This document shows positions 26,468-35,472 of a DNA stretch of 64,000 bases, one piece after another. Position 1 is the first letter of the stretch; every line of letters starts with the position of its first letter. The notes below the pieces were generated by a model. It did not search any database and was not told where the DNA came from. It saw nothing but the letters and a program-made list of their open reading frames with translations. The stretch spans positions 2,046,001-2,110,000 of the forward strand of contig NZ_CP019388.1 of the NCBI RefSeq assembly GCF_001971725.1, written 5' to 3'. This DNA is from Winogradskyella sp. J14-2 (lineage in GTDB: Bacteria; Bacteroidota; Bacteroidia; Flavobacteriales; Flavobacteriaceae). The translations under genes and the position numbers were made by a program.

Positions 26468-26908
26468 ATGTTTTCCTCAGACAATAAAAAATCTAAATAC
26501 GCATTAAGTATGGAAACAAGTACACAACAAAACATTATAGCGCAAGGCACCAAGATAGTTGGTGATATTGCTAGTGAAGGGCCATTTAGAATCGATGGTA
26601 CCGTTGAGGGTAACGTAAAGACTTCTGGAAAAGTAGTGATTGGCAAATCGGGTTTTATTAAAGGTACATTACAAGGTGAAAACGCAGATTTTGAAGGTAA
26701 ATTCTCAGGTAAATTAATCTTATCTGGCACATTATCTTTAAAGTCTACTGCACATATTGAAGGTGAGGTACATACAAGTAAATTAGCAGTTGAACCTGGC
26801 GCAACCTTCAATGCTACTTGTAGCATGAAAGGCACTGTAAAAACATTACCTAATGAACCAGCAAAACCAAAACAACCAGAACAAACAACCCAAAGACAGC
26901 AAGGGTAA
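26468..26908 (+). CDS. Bactofilin (polymer-forming cytoskeletal protein)
   Basis: A 146-residue protein with a central right-handed beta-helix of hydrophobic repeats, including EGPFRIDGTVEGNVKTSGKV and GEVHTSKLAVEPGATF, flanked by disordered tails, as in bactofilins. These self-assemble without nucleotide and help shape the envelope or place wall enzymes. It follows sprE after 18 bases. Its last 56 bases overlap the atpZ gene in another frame, so the Lys/Pro/Gln-rich tail and the start of AtpZ are constrained together. Confidence 0.9.
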   Translation: MFSSDNKKSKYALSMETSTQQNIIAQGTKIVGDIASEGPFRIDGTVEGNVKTSGKVVIGKSGFIKGTLQGENADFEGKFSGKLILSGTLSLKSTAHIEGEVHTSKLAVEPGATFNATCSMKGTVKTLPNEPAKPKQPEQTTQRQQG

Positions 26909-27101
26909 ATACAATAAATTTTTACGATTTACAGGTGTTGCTTTACAAATGGGACTTACCATTTATGCAGGCAATTTCTTAGGTATGTGGTTAGACTCTC
27001 AATACAACTCAGATAAATTTGAACCAAGTATAACTTTGTTAGCAGTTTTTGCATCAATGTATATGGTTATTGCTCAGGTTATAAAAGTTTCTAAAGAGTA
27101 A
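26853..27101 (+). CDS. atpZ: AtpZ/AtpI-like ATP synthase assembly protein
   Basis: An 82-residue protein with a polar Asn/Gln/Lys-rich start and two membrane helices. FLRFTGVALQMGLTIYAGNFLGMWLD, given here only as a known pattern, is the AtpZ/AtpI signature, and a hairpin of helices around residues 26-80 fits the family. Members aid assembly of the c-ring or magnesium transport. The ATG at 26853 lies 56 bases inside the bactofilin gene; the first alternative Met is within the first helix and would delete the conserved segment. It overlaps the next gene by one base. Confidence 0.85.
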   Translation: MNQQNQNNQNKQPKDSKGKYNKFLRFTGVALQMGLTIYAGNFLGMWLDSQYNSDKFEPSITLLAVFASMYMVIAQVIKVSKE

Positions 27102-27490
27102 TGGTTAAAAGTATAGTCACTTACGTTCTTGTTTTTATTATTACTGGTGTGTCAGCGTATTTGCTTCACAATAATTTTATTGAAGAGAAAAATATTTTCC
27201 TTCCTTTTTCATTAAAAAAAGTATATCTGTTCTTTGTACTTTTTTCCTTATTGATCTGTTTTTTATTTAAAGTAGGAAGCGTTATTAACAAAATTAAAGA
27301 GCAATTAGGCTTTATCTACCTTGGCACTATAATTTTTAAAATTACAGTTTTTACTGCTGTTTTTTACGAATCTGTTTTTACCATAAACCTTACTAATCCT
27401 CAACGCATTGCACTAATTATCCCAATGGCAATCTTTTTATTTATCGAGGTGTTTTTTGTGGCAAAAATCCTAAACAAAACTTCTTTCTAA
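27101..27490 (+). CDS. DUF6168-like small membrane protein
   Basis: A 129-residue protein with four predicted membrane helices and little else. Size and position between atpZ and atpB match the DUF6168 family and the usual place of an AtpI-type protein. It starts one base before the end of atpZ, so it is co-translated. I recognise the family only from context and general pattern. Confidence 0.65.
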   Translation: MVKSIVTYVLVFIITGVSAYLLHNNFIEEKNIFLPFSLKKVYLFFVLFSLLICFLFKVGSVINKIKEQLGFIYLGTIIFKITVFTAVFYESVFTINLTNPQRIALIIPMAIFLFIEVFFVAKILNKTSF

Positions 27491-27530
27491 TTTATCTCAA
27501 TAAAATTGGTTTAATTGTTAATAAATTATG

Positions 27531-27538
27531 TACTTTTG
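27531..27538 (+). promoter_or_regulatory. Promoter -7 box for the atpBEFHAG operon
   Basis: TACTTTTG fits TAnnTTTG, with TTG at 27506-27508 about 22 bases upstream as a possible -33 element. It lies 40 bases before the atpB ATG, giving a leader of roughly 33 bases. Confidence 0.6.
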
Positions 27539-27578
27539 CGCCGAATTTATCTAGAGTAATATTTTTCAAAAGAAAAAA

Positions 27579-28697
27579 ATGAAGATAGCAAATAAACCTA
27601 TCAAATCTTACTTACTGATTGTATTAGCGTTAACAGCTTTTTTTGGTTATGCTAGTGATCCTGTAAAATCGCAAGACGGAGGAATTGTAGATACTGAGCA
27701 AGAGGTTAAAGATTACATCCTTCATCACTTAAAAGATTCTCACGACTTTCATTTGTTTTCATACACTAGCGATGGTGAAAGAAAACACGTTGGTTTTCCG
27801 CTTCCTGTAATTGTTTGGGGTGAAAACGGGTTAACAACATTTATGTCTTCTGCATTTCACCATGATGATTCAGGGGAGGTCATAGTAGATAAGAACGACT
27901 CTAGGTTTGTTAAGATTCACAGTAAGATTTACGAATTAGAAGAAGGTGCAACTACCGTAAATTTTGACGACCACCATCACCCAACAAACGCTCACAAAGT
28001 TTTAGATTTCTCCATCACAAAAAGTGTGTTTGGTATTTTAATCATAGGTCTTTTAATGTTGTTTTGGTTCTCTAGGTTAGCCAAGCAATATAAAAACAGA
28101 AGCATTCCAACTGGATTTGGTAGAGTATTAGAGCCACTTGTGGTTTATGTACGTGACGAAATCGCAAGACCAAACATTGGAGACAAACACTACAGAAGAT
28201 TTACAGGTTACTTATTAACGGTATTCTTCTTTATTTGGATAATGAATTTAGTAGGTTTAATGCCATTTGGTTTTAATGTAACAGGTCAGTTAGCCGTTAC
28301 TGCAGCTTTAGCGGTATTAACCTTAATCATATACACATTTAGTGCTAAAAAAGATTACTGGCAACACGTATTATGGATGCCAGGAGTGCCAATTTTTGTA
28401 AAACCAGTATTGGCAGTAATAGAATTAGCTGGCCATTTCTTAATTAAACCATTTTCACTACTTGTGCGTTTGTTTGCAAACATTTCAGCAGGTCACATTG
28501 TAGTAATGAGTTTAATTGCGATTATGTTCACATTAAAGAATGAATTAGGTACAGTAGGTGCAACAGGTTTATCACTTGTGTTGTCATTCTTTATCACGTT
28601 AATAGAAGTTTTGGTTGCGTTCTTACAGGCTTATATCTTTACAATGCTTTCAGCATTATTTATAGGTATGGCTGTTGAAGAGCACGATCATCACTAA
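27579..28697 (+). CDS. atpB: ATP synthase F0 subunit a
   Basis: A 372-residue proton-channel subunit of the long Bacteroidota form: an N-terminal signal-like helix, a periplasmic domain of about 110 residues rich in His and Asp, and then five to six membrane helices. The essential arginine lies in LLVRLFANISAGH, next to the c-ring. The extra domain is typical of Bacteroidota subunit a. It ends with a His-rich tail. It begins the atpBEFHAG cluster. Confidence 0.96.
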   Translation: MKIANKPIKSYLLIVLALTAFFGYASDPVKSQDGGIVDTEQEVKDYILHHLKDSHDFHLFSYTSDGERKHVGFPLPVIVWGENGLTTFMSSAFHHDDSGEVIVDKNDSRFVKIHSKIYELEEGATTVNFDDHHHPTNAHKVLDFSITKSVFGILIIGLLMLFWFSRLAKQYKNRSIPTGFGRVLEPLVVYVRDEIARPNIGDKHYRRFTGYLLTVFFFIWIMNLVGLMPFGFNVTGQLAVTAALAVLTLIIYTFSAKKDYWQHVLWMPGVPIFVKPVLAVIELAGHFLIKPFSLLVRLFANISAGHIVVMSLIAIMFTLKNELGTVGATGLSLVLSFFITLIEVLVAFLQAYIFTMLSALFIGMAVEEHDHH

Positions 28698-28700
28698 TAG

Positions 28701-28925
<225 letters not shown>

Positions 28926-28946
28926 GAATCGAAAATGCAAACTAAT

Positions 28947-28987
28947 AAACACGAATTCCTGCAACGGTTGGTTGCAGGAGCGTGTTT
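28947..28987 (+). other. Strong RNA hairpin between atpE and atpF
   Basis: CCTGCAAC (28958-28965) pairs perfectly with GTTGCAGG (28971-28978) around a 5-base loop, and the outer arms AAACACG (28947-28953) and CGTGTTT (28981-28987) extend the stem across a small internal loop. Only four T follow, so it is at most a weak terminator. Such a hairpin just after the c-subunit gene could protect its 3' end and allow more c than b to be made. Confidence 0.65.
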
Positions 28988-29021
28988 TACAAAAAATTAA
29001 AAAAATCAAAGTAAATATATA

Positions 29022-29522
29022 ATGGAGCAATTATTAAACGATTTCTCACCAGGATTATTTATAGTACAAACCATACTGTTTTTACTATTAATCTTTTTAA
29101 TGGTGAAGTTTGCGTGGAAGCCAATTCTTAACTCTTTAAATGATAGAGAGGAAGGCATTAAAAGTGCATTAGATGCAGCTGAGAATGCTAAAAAAGAAAT
29201 GGAAAACCTAAACGCAGATAACGAGCGTTTATTAAAAGAAGCGCGTATTGAAAGAGAAGCACTTTTAAAAGAAGCCAGAGAGATGAAAGATAAAATCATT
29301 TCTGATGCTACTAACGAAGCGCAAGAAAAAGCTGGCAAAATGATAGAGCAAGCTCAGGTTGCTATTGAGACCGAAAAGAAAACTGCTATGGCAGAGTTAA
29401 AAAGTCACGTAGCTGGTTTATCTATCGAGATCGCAGAAAAAGTTGTACGCGAAGAGTTATCTAACAAAGACAAACAATTAAAGCTTGTTGAAGATATGTT
29501 AGGTGAAACCACTTTAAACTAA
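29022..29522 (+). CDS. atpF: ATP synthase F0 subunit b
   Basis: A 166-residue stator subunit with one N-terminal membrane helix (about residues 10-30) and a long charged coiled coil. FAWKPILNSLNDREEGIKSA and ERLLKEARIEREALLKEA are typical b-subunit segments. It dimerises and links subunit a to the F1 head through delta. It lies 96 bases after atpE, the widest gap between atpB and atpH, and the gap carries a hairpin. Confidence 0.95.
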   Translation: MEQLLNDFSPGLFIVQTILFLLLIFLMVKFAWKPILNSLNDREEGIKSALDAAENAKKEMENLNADNERLLKEARIEREALLKEAREMKDKIISDATNEAQEKAGKMIEQAQVAIETEKKTAMAELKSHVAGLSIEIAEKVVREELSNKDKQLKLVEDMLGETTLN

Positions 29523-29528
29523 TAATCG

Positions 29529-30065
29529 ATGGCAGAGTCTAGAGCAGCAATACGTTATGCAAAAGCAGTACTAAGTTTAGCTACCGACAATAAGGTGGCT
29601 GAAGCTGTTAATACTGATATGAAGCAAATTGCAAATGCTATTGCAGAAAGCAGTGAGTTAAATGCAGTTTTGGTAAATCCTATTGTTAGATCTGCAGACA
29701 AAAAAGCAGTGTTAACTTCAGTGTTTAAAAATGTTAATGCTGCTACAACAAACTTAATAGATACTTTAATTGCAAATAAGCGAGTGGCACTATTAGGAGA
29801 TGTTGCTAATAAATACACACAATTATACGATCAGTTAAGGGACACACAAATAGCTAAAGTAACTTCAGCAACACCACTAACTAAAGAATTAGAAGAAAAA
29901 GTGTTAGCTAAAGTAAAAGCGCTTACAGGTAAAACTACAGAAATAGAAAACACGGTTGATGAATCTATTTTAGGAGGTTTTATCCTAAGAGTTGGCGATT
30001 TGCAATATGACGCAAGTATTGCTAACAAACTAAATAATTTAAAAAGAGAATTTACATTAAATTAA
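29529..30065 (+). CDS. atpH: ATP synthase F1 subunit delta
   Basis: A 178-residue OSCP/delta subunit that joins the b stalk to the alpha-beta head. RAAIRYAKAVLSLA opens the N-terminal helical domain, and the C-terminal ESILGGFILRVGDLQYDAS is the conserved delta motif. It begins 6 bases after atpF. Confidence 0.95.
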   Translation: MAESRAAIRYAKAVLSLATDNKVAEAVNTDMKQIANAIAESSELNAVLVNPIVRSADKKAVLTSVFKNVNAATTNLIDTLIANKRVALLGDVANKYTQLYDQLRDTQIAKVTSATPLTKELEEKVLAKVKALTGKTTEIENTVDESILGGFILRVGDLQYDASIANKLNNLKREFTLN

Positions 30066-30073
30066 AATAGCTG

Positions 30074-30096
30074 GTCGCTGAGGTTCTCGAAGCGAC
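30074..30096. repeat. Small palindromic repeat between atpH and atpA
   Basis: GTCGCT (30074-30079) and AGCGAC (30091-30096) flank GAGGTTCTCGA. The sequence resembles the GCTGAG...CTCGAAGC class of small flavobacterial repeats; a related GCTTCGACAGGCTCAGC unit lies inside dprA at 42921-42941. Confidence 0.6.
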
Positions 30097-30117
30097 GCTA
30101 CGGCAAAACATAATAAA

Positions 30118-31698
30118 ATGGCAGAAGTAAAACCAGCTGAAATATCAGCAATCTTAAAACAACAACTTTCAGGTTTTGAAGCAGGTGCTTCATTAAACGA
30201 AGTAGGAACAGTATTAACTGTTGGTGATGGTATTGTACGTGCTTATGGACTTTCTAATGCACAATACGGAGAATTAGTAGAATTCGAAGGTGGCTTAGAA
30301 GGTATCGTACTTAACCTTGAAGAAGATAACGTTGGTATCGTATTGTTAGGGCCTTCAAAAGAAATTAAAGAAGGAGCAACAGTAAAACGTACTAATCGTA
30401 TCGCATCTATTAAAGTAGGTGAAGAAATGGTTGGTAGAGTTGTTGATACACTTGGTAACCCAATAGACGGTAAAGGACCAATCGGTGGTGATTTATACGA
30501 AATGCCATTAGAGCGTAAAGCACCTGGTGTAATTTTCCGTCAGCCAGTAGATGAGCCATTACAAACGGGTATAAAGTCTGTAGATGCTATGATTCCTGTT
30601 GGTAGAGGCCAGCGTGAGTTGGTTATTGGTGACCGTCAGACAGGTAAGACTACGGTTTGTATCGATACCATCTTAAATCAAAAAGAATTTTATGATGCAG
30701 GTGAGCCTGTATTCTGTGTATATGTTGCTGTAGGTCAAAAAGCGTCGACAGTAGCAAACATTGCAAAAACATTAGAAGATAAAGGTGCGCTAGCGTATAC
30801 AGTTATTGTAGCGGCTAACGCATCAGATCCTGCTCCAATGCAGGTATATGCTCCTTTCGCAGGTGCTGCTATTGGTGAGTACTTTAGAGATACTGGTCGT
30901 CCAGCATTAATTGTTTATGATGATTTATCTAAACAAGCCGTCGCGTATCGTGAGGTATCTTTATTATTACGTCGTCCACCAGGACGTGAGGCGTATCCAG
31001 GTGACGTTTTCTACTTACACTCTAGATTATTAGAACGTGCTGCAAAAGTGATTGCAGATGATGAAATCGCTAAGAATATGAATGACTTACCAGAGTCATT
31101 AAAACCAATCGTAAAAGGTGGTGGTTCTTTAACAGCATTGCCAATTATTGAAACGCAAGCTGGTGACGTATCTGCATATATCCCAACAAACGTAATTTCG
31201 ATTACAGATGGTCAGATATTCTTAGAGTCAGATTTATTTAACTCTGGTGTACGTCCTGCAATTAACGTAGGTATTTCTGTATCTCGTGTTGGTGGTTCTG
31301 CTCAGATTAAATCTATGAAAAAAGTAGCAGGTACATTAAAATTAGACCAAGCACAGTTCCGTGAATTAGAAGCATTTGCTAAGTTTGGTTCAGATTTAGA
31401 TGCAGCTACTTTAAACGTAATTGAAAAAGGTAAGCGTAACGTAGAGATCTTAAAGCAAGCGCAAAACGATCCATTTACTGTAGAAGATCAGGTAGCTATC
31501 ATTTATGCAGGTTCTAAGAATTTATTAAGAGATGTTCCTGTAGAGAAGGTAAAAGAATTTGAAAGAGATTACATAGAGTACTTAAATGCTAAGCATAGAG
31601 ATACTTTAGATACATTAAAAGCTGGTAAATTAACAGATGAGGTTATTGATACTTTAACAAAAGTAGCAAAAGACCTTTCTGCAAAATTCAAAGCATAA
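30118..31698 (+). CDS. atpA: ATP synthase F1 subunit alpha
   Basis: A 526-residue noncatalytic nucleotide-binding subunit. Walker [10 protein letters not shown] is near residue 174, VGQKAST and [18 protein letters not shown] are conserved alpha motifs, with the arginine finger region in VSRVGGSAQ. Length is normal. It forms the head with beta, whose gene is not in this window. Confidence 0.98.
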   Translation: MAEVKPAEISAILKQQLSGFEAGASLNEVGTVLTVGDGIVRAYGLSNAQYGELVEFEGGLEGIVLNLEEDNVGIVLLGPSKEIKEGATVKRTNRIASIKVGEEMVGRVVDTLGNPIDGKGPIGGDLYEMPLERKAPGVIFRQPVDEPLQTGIKSVDAMIPVGRGQRELVIGDRQTGKTTVCIDTILNQKEFYDAGEPVFCVYVAVGQKASTVANIAKTLEDKGALAYTVIVAANASDPAPMQVYAPFAGAAIGEYFRDTGRPALIVYDDLSKQAVAYREVSLLLRRPPGREAYPGDVFYLHSRLLERAAKVIADDEIAKNMNDLPESLKPIVKGGGSLTALPIIETQAGDVSAYIPTNVISITDGQIFLESDLFNSGVRPAINVGISVSRVGGSAQIKSMKKVAGTLKLDQAQFRELEAFAKFGSDLDAATLNVIEKGKRNVEILKQAQNDPFTVEDQVAIIYAGSKNLLRDVPVEKVKEFERDYIEYLNAKHRDTLDTLKAGKLTDEVIDTLTKVAKDLSAKFKA

Positions 31699-31708
31699 TA
31701 AATAGATT

Positions 31709-31762
31709 TTAGTATTGAGTAGTGAGATGTTATAGCACTCACTACTGAATACTCAATACTAA
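31709..31762. repeat. Nested inverted repeat between atpA and atpG
   Basis: A 13-base perfect outer pair, TTAGTATTGAGTA (31709-31721) and TACTCAATACTAA (31750-31762), encloses GTAGTGAG (31719-31726) and CTCACTAC (31738-31745). The two pairings overlap by three bases, so they are alternative or partly stacked. It would form a strong hairpin in the operon mRNA 10 bases before the atpG start. Confidence 0.65.
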
Positions 31763-31771
31763 TTACTAATT

Positions 31772-32632
31772 ATGGCAAACTTAAAAGAAATACGCAATAG
31801 AATATCTTCGGTATCTTCAACGATGCAGATTACCAGTGCTATGAAAATGGTATCTGCTGCTAAATTGAAGAAAGCGCAAGATGCCATTACCGCAATGCGT
31901 CCTTATTCTAACAAGCTAACAGAATTACTTCAAAGCCTGAGCGCTACTTTAGATGCTGACAGCGGAAGTAAATTTGCCGAACAGCGTGAAGTTAATAAAG
32001 TACTTATAATCGCTATTTCTTCTAATAGAGGTTTGGCAGGAGCTTTTAATTCTAATATCATAAAACAAGCCAATACACTGTTGTCAGAAACTTATGCTGG
32101 CAAAGATGTATCAATACTTACTATAGGAAAGAAAGTAAATGATGCTTTTAAAAAGAAAACGAATATCGTTGCTAACAAAAGCGAAATTTTTGATGATTTA
32201 ACTTTTGATAATGTCGCCGAAATCGCTGAAATGGTAATGAAAAAATTCACTGAGGGCGATTTTGATAAGGTTGAATTGGTTTACAATAGCTTTAAAAATG
32301 CAGCAACACAAATTGTAATGACCGAACAGTATTTACCAATTGTTCCTGTAGAGAGTGCCGCCAACACAAATCTAGATTATGTTTTTGAACCTGGTAAACA
32401 AGAAATAGTTGAAACATTAATTCCTAAGTCTCTCAAAACGCAGTTATACAAAGCAATTAGAGATTCTTTTGCCTCGGAACATGGCGCGCGTATGACAGCA
32501 ATGCACAAGGCAACAGATAACGCAAAAGAGCTAAGAGATCAATTAAAATTGACCTATAATAAAGCAAGACAGGCCGCAATTACCAATGAAATCCTTGAAA
32601 TTGTTGGTGGTGCAGAAGCATTAAACAACTAG
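31772..32632 (+). CDS. atpG: ATP synthase F1 subunit gamma
   Basis: A 286-residue rotor subunit. The N-terminal coiled coil begins ANLKEIRNRISSVSSTMQIT and contains AMKMVSAAKLKKAQ, and the C-terminal coiled coil has ARMTAMHKATDNAKEL; these are the strongest gamma motifs. It ends the atp cluster, followed by a terminator; atpD and atpC must lie elsewhere on the chromosome, as is usual in this group. Confidence 0.97.
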   Translation: MANLKEIRNRISSVSSTMQITSAMKMVSAAKLKKAQDAITAMRPYSNKLTELLQSLSATLDADSGSKFAEQREVNKVLIIAISSNRGLAGAFNSNIIKQANTLLSETYAGKDVSILTIGKKVNDAFKKKTNIVANKSEIFDDLTFDNVAEIAEMVMKKFTEGDFDKVELVYNSFKNAATQIVMTEQYLPIVPVESAANTNLDYVFEPGKQEIVETLIPKSLKTQLYKAIRDSFASEHGARMTAMHKATDNAKELRDQLKLTYNKARQAAITNEILEIVGGAEALNN

Positions 32633-32656
32633 GACGTATATTTTAAAAATAATACT

Positions 32657-32682
32657 AACCAGCTCAAAGAGGTGGTTTTTTT
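32657..32682 (+). terminator. Terminator after atpG
   Basis: AACCAGCTC and GAGGTGGTT pair with one mismatch and are followed by a T-rich run, 24 bases after the atpG stop. Confidence 0.7.
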
Positions 32683-32789
32683 AGTATAAATCTTACAGTA
32701 AATTGCATTTAGTCGATTATTGTTTAAAATAATCGATATTATACATAGGTTTTAGATATATTGCTTTTCCAAATCTTAACCTACTTAAA

Positions 32790-33323
32790 ATGAAGAATCT
32801 AAAAAAGGCAATATATGCCATCGTTTTCACTTTTACATTGTCTTCTTTTTTTCAGTGTGCTAGCCCTAAGGTAGCTACAACCAATTTTGAACAGCAAACA
32901 CCTTTTACAGTGAAGTCTGTAGTATTTCAAGAGTGGTATGCAGGAATCAAAGTGGGAGGTACAGGAATCAATATTTTTGTTCCGGTTTCTAATGTTAATG
33001 ACAATGTAGTTTTAAAAGATGTTTATTTTAGAAATCTAAAAGGAAAGCTAATTAAAACTGGAAATAAATACACGGCTGTACTTAAAAATCCTTCACAAAA
33101 CTATACGTTTCATAAGGCAGAAAAACCTGCTGGTTACCCATTTGATCTTAAGGACAATGAGTGCGTTATTAGCTATTCAGAGAACGGACAAACCAAATAT
33201 CATAAAATAGTTTCTCTAAGCGAGGTTGCAGGTACATACTATGAAAATGGACCGCCATCTATTTACTCAAGAGGCAATTCAAACAGCATGGCAACTCTAG
33301 ATGACGATCTAAAAGACAATTAA
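32790..33323 (+). CDS. Lipoprotein of unknown function
   Basis: A 177-residue protein with signal peptide ending SSFFQC, so a likely lipoprotein with Cys23. The mature part begins with a Ser/Lys/Ala linker and then a beta-rich domain with FQEWYAGIKVGGTG and a VYFRNLKGKL segment, and a polar tail. I do not recognise the family. It has its own terminator and no operon partner, so context gives no function. Confidence 0.7.
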   Translation: MKNLKKAIYAIVFTFTLSSFFQCASPKVATTNFEQQTPFTVKSVVFQEWYAGIKVGGTGINIFVPVSNVNDNVVLKDVYFRNLKGKLIKTGNKYTAVLKNPSQNYTFHKAEKPAGYPFDLKDNECVISYSENGQTKYHKIVSLSEVAGTYYENGPPSIYSRGNSNSMATLDDDLKDN

Positions 33324-33341
33324 AATTCAATAAACAATTGT

Positions 33342-33369
33342 AAAGCCTTACTTTTAGTGAGGCTTTTTT
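33342..33369 (+). terminator. Terminator after the 32790-33323 lipoprotein gene
   Basis: AAAGCCTTAC and GTGAGGCTTT form a 10-base stem with one G-U pair around TTTTA, followed by T residues. Confidence 0.8.
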
Positions 33370-33401
33370 ATTTGGGTAACCTTAGAGCCATTTATATTTA
33401 A

Positions 33402-33409
33402 TATTTTTG
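33402..33409 (+). promoter_or_regulatory. Promoter -7 box for the second flippase operon
   Basis: TATTTTTG fits TAnnTTTG and lies 22 bases before the TTG start at 33432, just after a terminator, so a new transcript should begin here. Confidence 0.55.
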
Positions 33410-33431
33410 AAATCAATTATAATAATCCAAT

Positions 33432-34892
33432 TTGAGCGGTTTTAAATCACTTTTCAAGCAAACATTCATTTATGGTATTGCAACCGTATTACCTAGAATG
33501 TTAAGTTTTCTTTTGGTGCCTCTTTACACAAGTGAAGCTGTTCTCGCAAATCCTGCGGAATATGGAAAGGTATCAGTCATTTTTTCTTATTTCGTGTTAT
33601 TCAATGTAATACTAGCCTATGGAATGGAAACAGCGTTTTTTCGCTTTTTTAACATGGAAGACGACAAAGAAAACGTAGTAAGCACATCGACCATATCCTT
33701 AATGCTTTCATCATTTTTGTTCTTCCTTGTTGCACTATTGCTTCAAAATCAGATTTCTCAATTAATTGATATTGATGCAAAATATGTCAGTACCGTTATT
33801 TGGATATTACTATTAGATGCACTAGTCATAATTCCGTTTGCTTGGCTAAGAGCAAATGCAAAACCAATGAAATATGCCATCATCAAGATTATGAACGTGG
33901 TCATTAATATTAGTTTGAATTTGTTTTTTCTTCTGGTATTAAAAGATTTAGCACAAAGCAATGGCATATTCAATATAATTTACAGGCCTAATTTTGAAAT
34001 CAGCTATATTTTCATAGCTAACTTGGTTGCTAGTGCTGTCACGCTGATAGCTATGCTTTCGTTTTATGCAAAAATCAAATATAGTTTCGATAAAGTATTA
34101 TGGAAAAAGATGATGCGCTACGCTATGCCAATTTTGGTAGGAGGAATTGCTTTTTCCATAAATGAAACATTTGATAGAATTTTACTCAAAGAGCTTTTAC
34201 CAGCCGATATTGCAGATGGCCAAATAGGAATGTACTCTGCTTGTTATAAACTAGCACTGTTTATGACGCTTTTTGCCACAGCTTACCGCTTAGGCATAGA
34301 ACCTTACTTTTTTAGCCACGCCAAGACTCAAAACCCACAAAAACATTATGCTAATATTTTAGAATTTTTTGTGGCATTTGGTTCTATTATATTATTAGCA
34401 GTAGTTGTATTCGCAGACGTCATAAAACCTCTTATAATTAGAAGTGAAGCTTATTGGGAAGCGATGTGGATAGTACCCGTCATTCTTCTGGCCAATTTTT
34501 GTTTGGGCATTTACCACAATCTTTCCGTTTGGTATAAAATTACGGACAGGACCAAATTTGGGGCGTATATTTCTGTTGTAGGTGCATTGGTTACTTTAAT
34601 AATTAATGTTCTCTTTATAAAAACGTACAGTTATAAAGCCTCAGCAATAGCAACTTTAGTGGCTTATTCTTCAATGATGTTGTTATCTTTTTACTTCGGA
34701 AGAAAATACTACCCAATACCATACAACCTCAAAAAAATAGGACTGTACCTTTTTATTTCAATAGCATTATCAATGTTATCATTTTATCAATATAGAGGGC
34801 AATATCTTGTAGGTATTACAATGTTAATTGTATTTTTGGGATTCGTTATGTTGTTGGAAAAGAAACAACTAAAAAGAGTATTAAAACGATAA
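33432..34892 (+). CDS. Lipopolysaccharide/oligosaccharide flippase (Wzx/MATE-like)
   Basis: A 486-residue protein with twelve to fourteen helices. [20 protein letters not shown] followed by LVPLYTS is the N-terminal signature of the polysaccharide-biosynthesis flippase family, here with the common insertion of a C-terminal helix pair. It is a different branch from the flippase at 5279-6535 and lies with dut and a sugar nucleotidyltransferase, an arrangement conserved in Flavobacteriaceae as a housekeeping gene set. The start is TTG (33432); no ATG is near. It probably exports a lipid-linked envelope glycan. Confidence 0.85.
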   Translation: MSGFKSLFKQTFIYGIATVLPRMLSFLLVPLYTSEAVLANPAEYGKVSVIFSYFVLFNVILAYGMETAFFRFFNMEDDKENVVSTSTISLMLSSFLFFLVALLLQNQISQLIDIDAKYVSTVIWILLLDALVIIPFAWLRANAKPMKYAIIKIMNVVINISLNLFFLLVLKDLAQSNGIFNIIYRPNFEISYIFIANLVASAVTLIAMLSFYAKIKYSFDKVLWKKMMRYAMPILVGGIAFSINETFDRILLKELLPADIADGQIGMYSACYKLALFMTLFATAYRLGIEPYFFSHAKTQNPQKHYANILEFFVAFGSIILLAVVVFADVIKPLIIRSEAYWEAMWIVPVILLANFCLGIYHNLSVWYKITDRTKFGAYISVVGALVTLIINVLFIKTYSYKASAIATLVAYSSMMLLSFYFGRKYYPIPYNLKKIGLYLFISIALSMLSFYQYRGQYLVGITMLIVFLGFVMLLEKKQLKRVLKR

Positions 34893-34894
34893 GA

Positions 34895-35329
34895 ATGACC
34901 ATTAAAATCATAAATAAATCCATTCACGATTTACCGCATTACGAAACTATAGCCTCCGCAGGTATGGACTTAAGAGCCAACCTTACCGAAGATAGAATTC
35001 TTAAACCACTTGAACGCACCATAGTAGGCACAGGCTTGTTTATAGAATTGCCAATTGGTTACGAAGCCCAAGTAAGGCCAAGAAGTGGACTGGCGGCAAA
35101 AAAAGGAATCACAGTACTCAATGCACCAGGAACAGTAGACGCAGATTACAGAGGTGAAATAGGAGTTATTTTAGTAAATCTTTCTAACGAAGAATTTATA
35201 ATTCAAAATGGTGAACGCATAGCACAATTGGTAATCGCAAAGCACGAACGTGCAGAGTGGATAGAAGTTGAAGAACTTTCTGAAACAGATAGAGGAAAAG
35301 GTGGTTTTGGAAGCACAGGAACAAAATGA
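34895..35329 (+). CDS. dut: dUTP diphosphatase
   Basis: A 144-residue trimeric dUTPase that hydrolyses dUTP to dUMP. All five motifs are present: [41 protein letters not shown] and the C-terminal [10 protein letters not shown] that closes over the active site. It starts two bases after the flippase stop. Confidence 0.98.
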   Translation: MTIKIINKSIHDLPHYETIASAGMDLRANLTEDRILKPLERTIVGTGLFIELPIGYEAQVRPRSGLAAKKGITVLNAPGTVDADYRGEIGVILVNLSNEEFIIQNGERIAQLVIAKHERAEWIEVEELSETDRGKGGFGSTGTK

Positions 35330-35408
35330 TTGGAGAATTTCGATTCACGATTTTAGAATTGTTCCCTTGAGGGGACTTTAGGGGTGTTTTAAAAAAAAGA
35401 ATAAAGAG

Positions 35409-35428
35409 ATTCCTACTTTCGTAGGAAT
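35409..35428. repeat. Palindromic small repeat, ATTCCTAC type
   Basis: ATTCCTAC (35409-35416), TTTC, GTAGGAAT (35421-35428): a perfect 8-base stem with a 4-base loop in the dut-nucleotidyltransferase gap. Same family as units at 35451, 36494 and 37950. Confidence 0.8.
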
Positions 35429-35450
35429 TAGGTTTAACATAAAAAAGATA

Positions 35451-35464
35451 CCTGCTTTCGCAGG
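35451..35464. repeat. Palindromic small repeat, CCTGC type
   Basis: CCTGC, TTTC, GCAGG immediately upstream of the nucleotidyltransferase start; second unit in the same gap. Confidence 0.75.
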
Positions 35465-35472
35465 CAGTAAAA

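Noticed and set aside
30074..30103. Stem near atpA considered as a tRNA arm
   Set aside because: Only one 6-base stem and no acceptor, anticodon or T arms; matches the small-repeat pattern instead.
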